NCBI GenBank assembly: GCA_905479655.1 | Contig: CAJQNK010000180.1 | Location: forward strand, 1 to 46,424 | DNA length: 46,424 nt | Direction of reading: 5' to 3' | From: an uncultured bacterium | GTDB taxonomy: Bacteria > Acidobacteriota > Thermoanaerobaculia > Multivoradales > JAHEKO01 | Shown here: positions 40,944-46,424 of the stretch, piece by piece | How the letters are laid out: each line of letters opens with the position of its first letter | Numbering within the stretch: position 1 is the stretch's first letter | The notes under the pieces: model-generated | The model's input: only the letters and a program-made list of their open reading frames with translations | The model's database searches: none | What the model was told of the DNA's origin: nothing | Program-made: the position numbers and the translations under genes

Positions 40944-42037
40944 GCGACGCCCGCATCGAGCTCGCCCCCGGCTACACGATCAGTCGCCTGATCCACGGCG
41001 GGTGGCAACTCTCCGCGGGCCACCACCCGGAAACGACGGGGGGCGCGCACCTCCGAGCCGGGGAGACCGTGGACGAGCTCCTCCGACTCGTCGACGCCGG
41101 GATCACCACCTTCGACGGCGCCGACATCTACACCGGGGTGGAGGCGCTCTACGGCCGGTTGCTGGACGCTTGCCGCCGGCGCGGCACGCTGCCGCCCCAG
41201 ATCCACACCAAGGTGGTCCCCGACCTGGCCCTCCTGCCGAAGCTCGAGCGCCGCCACGTCGAGGCCCTGGTCGACCGGTCGTTGCGCAGGCTGGGAACCG
41301 AGCGCATCGACCTGGCCCAGTTCCACTGGTGGGACACCTCCGTCCCCGGCTGGCTCGAGGCCGCGGCCTGGCTCGACGATCTCCGGCGGGTCGGCAAGAT
41401 CCGCCACCTCGGCGTCACCAACTTCGACCGCGAACAGGTCGGCGCCATCCTCGACGCCGGGATCGCCCTAGTGGCGCAGCAGGTCCAGTACTCCGTGCTC
41501 GACCGTCGACCCGAGGGCGGGCTCGTCGAGCTGGCGCGGGGCCGCGACGTGGCCCTCCTGGCCTACGGCACGCTGGCCGGCGGCTTCCTCACCCGCACCT
41601 GGAGCGGCGCCGACGAGCCGGACGCCGAGCTGGCCAACCGATCGCTGACGAAGTACCGGCTGGTGATCCGCGACGGCGGCGGCTGGCGGGCCTACCAGCA
41701 TCTTCTCGCCTCCCTCGAGGAGGTCGCGTCACGCCACGGCGTCTCCCCGGCGAACGTGGCCGTGCGCTGGATTCTCGACCGTCCCGGCGTCGCCGCGGCC
41801 ATCGTCGGAGGTCGGAGCGCGGCCCATCTCGCCAGCAATCTCGAGACGCTGCGCCTCGAGCTCGACGACGAGGACCGGGAGCTCCTCTCCCGGGCGCTCG
41901 AGGGGTTCCCCGGCCCCACCGGCGACGTCTACCACCTCGAACGGGACCGCCGGGGGGCCCACGGCTCCATCATGCGCTATGACCTGAACGCGCTCGCCGA
42001 TCCGGCGAGCCGGACGTCCAAGGAGGATGCCGGATGA
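40940..42037 (+). CDS. Aldo/keto reductase
   Basis: A 365-residue NADPH-dependent oxidoreductase of the AKR superfamily. The TIM barrel carries TTFDGADIYTGVEALYGRLL (catalytic Asp and Tyr), HTKVV (Lys at about 84), ERIDLAQFHWWDTSVPGWLE (His at about 128) and YGTLAGGFLTRTW. The cofactor end is VAAAIVGGRSAAHLASNLET. It resembles the dehydrogenase type fused or adjacent to TIGR04076 proteins. The substrate is unknown. GTG start, in 4-bp overlap with both neighbours. Confidence 0.93.
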   Translation: MSDARIELAPGYTISRLIHGGWQLSAGHHPETTGGAHLRAGETVDELLRLVDAGITTFDGADIYTGVEALYGRLLDACRRRGTLPPQIHTKVVPDLALLPKLERRHVEALVDRSLRRLGTERIDLAQFHWWDTSVPGWLEAAAWLDDLRRVGKIRHLGVTNFDREQVGAILDAGIALVAQQVQYSVLDRRPEGGLVELARGRDVALLAYGTLAGGFLTRTWSGADEPDAELANRSLTKYRLVIRDGGGWRAYQHLLASLEEVASRHGVSPANVAVRWILDRPGVAAAIVGGRSAAHLASNLETLRLELDDEDRELLSRALEGFPGPTGDVYHLERDRRGAHGSIMRYDLNALADPASRTSKEDAG

Positions 42038-43800
42038 ACCGTCGGACCCGGACCGTCTCCCTGCTGCCACTTCTTCTCGTCGCCGCCGTCCTCGGGCCGG
42101 GCTGCCGGCCCTCCGCGCCGGAGCCCGATCCGGGCCGGCTGGCGGACGACTACGTCGACGCCTGGCTGGAGCACTACCCGAGCCGTGCCACCGCGGCCGG
42201 TCGACACGAGCACGACGCGTCCCTGGAGGACCTCTCGGGCCCGGCCCTCGCCGCCTGGGTCGAGCTCAATCACCGGACCCTCGAGGAGACCCGCCGCCTC
42301 CGCTCGACGAAGGCGCTGGAGTTCGACGACGAGCTCGACCTCGAGCTTCTCGAACGACAGCTGGAGAGGGAGCTGTTCGGGCTGGAGGTCCTCCGGCGAC
42401 CGCGCAGGGATCCCCTGTTCTGGACCGGGATCGCCGGCAACGCGACGATCTTCCTGCTGGTCCGCGAGGACCTGCCCGAGCCCCAGCGCCTGGCCGCGGC
42501 GGAGGCGCGGGCCCGTCAGATCCCACGACTCGTCCAGCAGGCGGTCGAGGCCCTCGGCGCCGCTGACGACTCGGAGCTCGACCCCGAGATCGTCGCCCTG
42601 GCCGCGCGTCAGGCGCGCCGGTCCGCGACCTTCTACCGCGAGGGACTGGCGGCCGCCGGCGGCGGACACCAGGCCACGAGCGAGGGGCTGGCCGAGGCCG
42701 GCGCCGAGGCCGGCGCGGCGGTCGACCATCTGGCCGACTTCCTGGACGACCGGGCGGAGGGCGCCACGGGCGACGGCCGCCATGGCGACGTCTACCCCGC
42801 CCTGTTCCGTATCGTGACGGGTGTCGAGCGTCCGGTGGGCGAGGTCCTGCAGGACGCCGAGCGGGCCCTGGTGGCGAAGCGGACCGAGACGGCCGAGTAC
42901 GGGCGCTCCGTGTGGGCCGAGGTCGGCATGGCGGGCGAGCCTCCGGCCGACGACCGGGCGCTCGTGGCGCGGCTGTTCGAGCGGGTGGCCCAGGACCGGG
43001 CGTCGTCCGTCGAGGCGTTCGTGGAGGACTACCGGACCCTCGTCCGCGACTCCGTCGCGTTCGTCCGCGAGCGCGGCCTCATGACCCTGCCGGACCGGCT
43101 ACCGGTGCGGGTCGACCGGTCGCCGTCCTTCTTTCTCGGCCAGAGTGTCGGCGGCGTCTACCCGGCCGGACCGTGGGCGGGGCCCGACGCCGAGACCCTG
43201 CTGTTCCTGCCGACCCCCCCGCCCGACGCGCCGCCCGAGGCCCTCGACTCCTTCTTTCGCGACTTCAACCACCACTTCAACGTCATGATCACCCCTCACG
43301 AGCTGGTGCCCGGGCACACTCTCCAACTGGTCCTGGCCGCCCATCACCCGCGGAAGGTCCGGGCCCTCTTCGCCGACGGCGTCTACGTCGAGGGCTGGGG
43401 GACCTTCTGCGAGCGTCTGATGCTCGATCTCGGCTGGGGCGGGCCGCTGGACCGCCTGGCCCATCTCAAGAAGCAACTCGAGAACATCGCTCGGACCCTC
43501 GTAGATATCCGGGTGCACACGGGCGGGTTGCAGCGTGACGAGGTCCTGGCCCTGGTGCGCGACGAGGCCCTCCAGGACGAGCAGTTCGCCGGCAACATGT
43601 GGATCCGGGCCATCACCGGCTCGCCGCAGCTGACCTACTACTTCCAGGGCTACGACCAGGTCTTCGGCCTGTACCAGGACGTCCGCCGCCAGCAGGGCGA
43701 GGAGTTCGACCTGAGGAGCTTCCTCGACGGCATGATGGAGCTCGGTCCGGTGCCGGTCCGTCGCTACCGGGAGCGCATGCTGGGCGCCGACATGCGGTAG
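42034..43800 (+). CDS. DUF885 lipoprotein, predicted metallopeptidase
   Basis: A 588-residue exported lipoprotein (lipobox AVLGPGC). The DUF885 domain has the zinc motif HELVPGH (His422, Glu423, His428) and the third-ligand motif VYVEGWGTF (Glu453), the usual HExxPGH ... EGW arrangement. Other marks are SPSFFLGQSVGGVYPAGPWA and GLYQDVRRQQGEEFDLRSFL near the end. Likely a periplasmic carboxypeptidase-like enzyme; substrate unknown. Overlap ATGA with the aldo-keto reductase gene. Confidence 0.92.
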   Translation: MNRRTRTVSLLPLLLVAAVLGPGCRPSAPEPDPGRLADDYVDAWLEHYPSRATAAGRHEHDASLEDLSGPALAAWVELNHRTLEETRRLRSTKALEFDDELDLELLERQLERELFGLEVLRRPRRDPLFWTGIAGNATIFLLVREDLPEPQRLAAAEARARQIPRLVQQAVEALGAADDSELDPEIVALAARQARRSATFYREGLAAAGGGHQATSEGLAEAGAEAGAAVDHLADFLDDRAEGATGDGRHGDVYPALFRIVTGVERPVGEVLQDAERALVAKRTETAEYGRSVWAEVGMAGEPPADDRALVARLFERVAQDRASSVEAFVEDYRTLVRDSVAFVRERGLMTLPDRLPVRVDRSPSFFLGQSVGGVYPAGPWAGPDAETLLFLPTPPPDAPPEALDSFFRDFNHHFNVMITPHELVPGHTLQLVLAAHHPRKVRALFADGVYVEGWGTFCERLMLDLGWGGPLDRLAHLKKQLENIARTLVDIRVHTGGLQRDEVLALVRDEALQDEQFAGNMWIRAITGSPQLTYYFQGYDQVFGLYQDVRRQQGEEFDLRSFLDGMMELGPVPVRRYRERMLGADMR

Positions 43801-43803
43801 GCT
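43798..43803 (+). promoter_or_regulatory. -10 box TAGGCT of the AI-2E family gene (leaderless type)
   Basis: TAGGCT ends 7 bases before the GTG at 43811 and overlaps the DUF885 stop codon. Confidence 0.5.
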
Positions 43804-43810
43804 CGTCGCC

Positions 43811-44938
43811 GTGATCGAGCTCGGAGACCGACAGACGAAAGCCGTCGGGGTCGCGGTGACGGTCCTCGCGGTGCTCGTCATCCTCGCGGCGATGGGTGGG
43901 GTCGTCTGGCTGTTGGCGATCTTCGTGCGCAGTTACCAGAACGTGCTGCTCCCCCTGGCCGTCGCCGGCGTCGCCGCCCTCGTCTGCCAGCCCTACTACG
44001 AGCTCCTCCGCGAACGCCTGCGTCTGCCGATGCCGCTGGCGCTCCTGGCGCTCTTCCTCTCGGTCCTGCTGCCGATCGTCGCCTTCTCCTGGTTCTTCGG
44101 CTCGATCGTCGCCGACCAGCTCTCCGAGCTCGTGTCGAGGGTCCCGGAGTGGTGGCGCCAAGCTCTGGCGTTCGTCGAGGAGCGCTGGCCGGCGATGGTC
44201 ACCTATCTCGAAGAGAACCCCATGGGCCAGAGGATCCGCGGCGCGGTCGAGGGGCAGGGAGACGAGATCCTCCAGGGGCTCCAGGTCTTCGGCCTCAAGG
44301 CCCTGTCGGCCGGGGCCGGCCTCCTGCGGGGCATCGGCGCCACCCTGAGCTGGGCCGTGGCGCCGATCTACTTCGTCTTCTTCCTCGTGGGCGGCAAGGG
44401 ACTGACGCTCGATGCGCAGAAGGTGCTGCCCTTCCTCAAGCCCGAGACCCGGGAAGACGTCGTCTTCCTGGTGGGTGAGTTTCTCGAGATCGTCGTGGCC
44501 TTCTTCCGCGGCCAGCTGACCATCGCGTTCCTCCAGGGGATGCTCTTCGCCCTGGGCTTCTCGCTGGCCGGACTGCGCTACGGCCTGGTACTCGGCCTGA
44601 TGCTGGGCTTCCTGAACATCGTCCCCTACCTCGGTAATATCGTCGGGCTGGGTATCGCGCTGCCCCTGGCCATGTTCCAGGACGGCGGGGGCTGGGGCAC
44701 CCTCGTGGCGGTGATGGTGGTCTTCGTGGCCGTGCAGATGATCGAGGGCTACTTCCTGACCCCGAAAATCATGGGCGACCGCACCGGCCTCCATCCCATG
44801 GCGATCATCGTCGCCGTCTTCTTCTGGGGCTCCGCGCTGGGCGGCATCCTCGGGATGATCCTGGCGATCCCGCTGACCGCCTTCCTGGTGGTCTTCTGGC
44901 GACTCGCCCAGGAGAAGTACATCGAGGAGTGGGTCTGA
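43811..44938 (+). CDS. AI-2E family transporter (YdiK/PerM type)
   Basis: A 375-residue inner-membrane protein with the eight-helix AI-2E exporter-like pattern. Family marks are LLPLAVAGVAALVCQPYYEL at about 45-64, EEWWRQAL-type amphipathic segment at about 105-125, GQLTIAFLQGMLFALGFSLA and GFLNIVPYLGNIVGLG, with LTPKIMGDRTGLHPMAIIVA near the end. Members export AI-2, auxin-like or other compounds, or act in stress tolerance (PerM). The GTG start follows TAGGCT. Convergent with the sulfotransferase gene. Confidence 0.92.
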   Translation: MIELGDRQTKAVGVAVTVLAVLVILAAMGGVVWLLAIFVRSYQNVLLPLAVAGVAALVCQPYYELLRERLRLPMPLALLALFLSVLLPIVAFSWFFGSIVADQLSELVSRVPEWWRQALAFVEERWPAMVTYLEENPMGQRIRGAVEGQGDEILQGLQVFGLKALSAGAGLLRGIGATLSWAVAPIYFVFFLVGGKGLTLDAQKVLPFLKPETREDVVFLVGEFLEIVVAFFRGQLTIAFLQGMLFALGFSLAGLRYGLVLGLMLGFLNIVPYLGNIVGLGIALPLAMFQDGGGWGTLVAVMVVFVAVQMIEGYFLTPKIMGDRTGLHPMAIIVAVFFWGSALGGILGMILAIPLTAFLVVFWRLAQEKYIEEWV

Positions 44939-44957
44939 ACCCGGGGTCCACCGACCG

Positions 44958-46424
44958 CTAGCCCAACAAGCCGCGGAGCGCGGAGAGCCAACGCCAGGAC
45001 CGGCTCGAGGTGAGGCGATCGAGCTCCTCCTCCTTGCGCCGCAGCCGGTCCGCCAGCCCATGGAGGCGCGCCTCCCGCTCGGCGACAGCGGCCGCGAGCT
45101 GTTGCGCCGGCTGCCCTTCGGGCGTCGCCAGCCCGCGGCGCAGACTCTCCAGGACCTGCGGCAACCGGTCGAGGTAGGCCTCGCGGTGGCGTTCGATGAG
45201 ATGACGCCAGATCGCCTCGGGCACCGTGCTCTCCAGGTCGGAGCCGGCGACCACCTCCTCCACCGCCGGCGTCTCGATCCGGCGCAGGCCCCAACCCTCC
45301 CTGGCGAGGCGGATGGCCAACTCCCAGCGACACCACTCTCCCGCCTCGGGGTCGAGCCCCCCCACCTCCACCCACGCCCGGCGACGGACGAGAAAGGCGC
45401 CCCGCATGCCATCCTCCGCCAGCAGCCGATCGAGTTCGGGGTCCGGGGGGTGACGCAGACCCGTCCGCCGCCCCACCTCCAGTCGGGAGCCGCAGACCAG
45501 ACCCACTTCCGGGGACGTTTCCAACACCTCGAGCGCCGGTTCGACGAAACCGGGGAGGAGGCGTTGCCTGCAGCTCAGGAGCATGAGTGCCGCGCCGGTC
45601 GCCGAGGCCGCCCGCAGCTCGGCGGCGGCGACACGTCGGGCCGGGGTGGAGTCGCGCGCACCGGTCGCGGCGCGGCCACCCCCGGCCGCCTCGCCGCTTC
45701 GCGTTCCGGAGACGAGGACCCTCTCGACCCCCCGGGGAGCCGCGCGCTCGACGCTCGAGACGGTCTCGAGTACCTGCGGCGCCGGACCGTGGCCGTCGAC
45801 GAGAACCGTCAGACGGAGCTCGGCGGGAGCCTCCGGCGAGACGGCCGGAGCCACAGCCCCGGAGCGGTCGTCGCTGGAGGTCAGGTCGGCCGCTGCCTCC
45901 AGCTCGCCGAACAACCCCGCCACCTCGGGGAGCGCCCACTCGACGTTCCGCGCCAGAGGATCGCCCGGCGGGCGCGTGCGATACCTCCCGGGATCCACCA
46001 TGGAGTCGAGACCGTCGGCGGGCGGCGCGATCCCCAGGCGGTCGCGGAACAGCCGGCCCGCCGTCGCCGGATGGCGGATGGCCGCTCCTGAGTGCACCAA
46101 CAGACAACGCTCTCGATGACGGCGGAAGAACCCGAGGAGTCGACGGTTGTACACACTCCAGAGATCGTAGGCGTAGTGGGGGTGGTCCAGGAAGACGTCG
46201 GCACCGAGGCGCTCCATGGAGGCGGCCACCTCCCACGGCTCCCGGTAGAGCAACAGGAAGGCGGCGTCGGGAACCACCTCCAGCCAGTGCTCCAGGAGCA
46301 GCGTGGCGCGCGGATCCTTGAAGCCCCAGGGGCCCTTCGACTCGGCCCGCCTCTCGCCGATCAGCTCCGCCGCCTCGTCGCGCTCGCGTCGCTCGACGTC
46401 GCGGGGCTCGACAGCGCGATTCCC
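44958..46424 (-). CDS. Sulfotransferase-glycosyltransferase fusion, 5' end missing
   Basis: The visible 488 residues run to the right edge, where the coding frame stays open. The first part is a sulfotransferase-type domain: GPWGFKDPRATLLLEHWLEV and LLLYREPWEVAASMERLG, the 3'-phosphate-binding R-x-P-W-E motif, then YAYDLWSVYNRRLLGFF. From about residue 180 (LTVLVDGHGP) a GT2-type glycosyltransferase-like domain follows, with LMLLSCRQRLLPGFVEPALE, GMRGAFLVRRRAWVEVGGLD and EWCRWELAIRLAREGW. A coiled-coil end closes with SRSWRWLSALRGLLG. The combination suggests sulfated surface glycans. The GT DxD motif is not clear, so it may be inactive. The upstream start is outside the window. Confidence 0.78.
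   Translation of the reverse strand, partial: GNRAVEPRDVERRERDEAAELIGERRAESKGPWGFKDPRATLLLEHWLEVVPDAAFLLLYREPWEVAASMERLGADVFLDHPHYAYDLWSVYNRRLLGFFRRHRERCLLVHSGAAIRHPATAGRLFRDRLGIAPPADGLDSMVDPGRYRTRPPGDPLARNVEWALPEVAGLFGELEAAADLTSSDDRSGAVAPAVSPEAPAELRLTVLVDGHGPAPQVLETVSSVERAAPRGVERVLVSGTRSGEAAGGGRAATGARDSTPARRVAAAELRAASATGAALMLLSCRQRLLPGFVEPALEVLETSPEVGLVCGSRLEVGRRTGLRHPPDPELDRLLAEDGMRGAFLVRRRAWVEVGGLDPEAGEWCRWELAIRLAREGWGLRRIETPAVEEVVAGSDLESTVPEAIWRHLIERHREAYLDRLPQVLESLRRGLATPEGQPAQQLAAAVAEREARLHGLADRLRRKEEELDRLTSSRSWRWLSALRGLLG

Overview
The window is a compact, high-GC bacterial chromosome segment with about 45 protein genes, many of them overlapping by 4 bp (ATGA, GTGA or TTGA junctions). 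No rRNA, tRNA, CRISPR array, transposase or phage gene is visible. The gene content fits a free-living aerobic heterotroph: NADP-type glutamate dehydrogenase, branched-chain amino acid dehydrogenase, secreted peptidases, metal efflux, sodium-coupled transport and DNA photorepair. I cannot fix the phylum by eye. Several start codons lie 6 to 9 bases after a TAnnnT box (leaderless promoters), and some proteins (TatT, MASE1-like kinase, DUF6503, B12-domain MerR) recall Acidobacteriota or related deep high-GC lineages; this placement is an inference.

Layout. 0-5 kb: a partial gdhA and folB on the minus strand, a 600-base G-rich intergenic stretch, then an overlapping trio of small membrane protein, SSS symporter and cytoplasmic esterase. 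5-9 kb: a TRAP-associated TatT lipoprotein, a decayed FHA-GAF fragment and a Zn/Cd P-type ATPase. 9-15 kb: a class II amidotransferase, S1/P1-type nuclease, CBS protein, zinc-ribbon protein, MA-type peptidase and a YihY membrane protein. 15.3-21 kb: a probable light-response and photorepair cluster, made of a MerR/B12-domain regulator, a divergent fasciclin protein, two genes with internal deletions, an Fe-S photolyase and a classical photolyase. 21-27 kb: rmlB-rmlA and a large hybrid histidine kinase. 27-33 kb: recJ, a DUF6503 protein, a TolB-like propeller protein, a copper-binding-type lipoprotein, leucine-type dehydrogenase and peptidase E. 33-38 kb: a secreted metalloprotease with propeller-like repeats and its small secreted neighbour, a truncated yceI, an HD hydrolase and msrA. 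38-46 kb: a DnaA-box-like cluster, Smr, NhaC, the TIGR04076/aldo-keto reductase/DUF885/AI-2E run, and a partial sulfotransferase-glycosyltransferase fusion.

The most interesting points are these. (1) The photorepair cluster has a regulator whose B12-coordinating histidine position is tyrosine, next to 9-bp periodic repeats in the divergent promoter. (2) A family of imperfect palindromic repeats has tips that abut stop codons, supply -10 boxes and mark the break of a truncated yceI. (3) Two adjacent genes in the photolyase cluster appear to have lost their middles in frame, and a third fragment (FHA-GAF) shows the same kind of loss. (4) Leaderless promoters are widespread. (5) A cluster of DnaA-box-like sequences sits in a 430-base gap away from dnaA.
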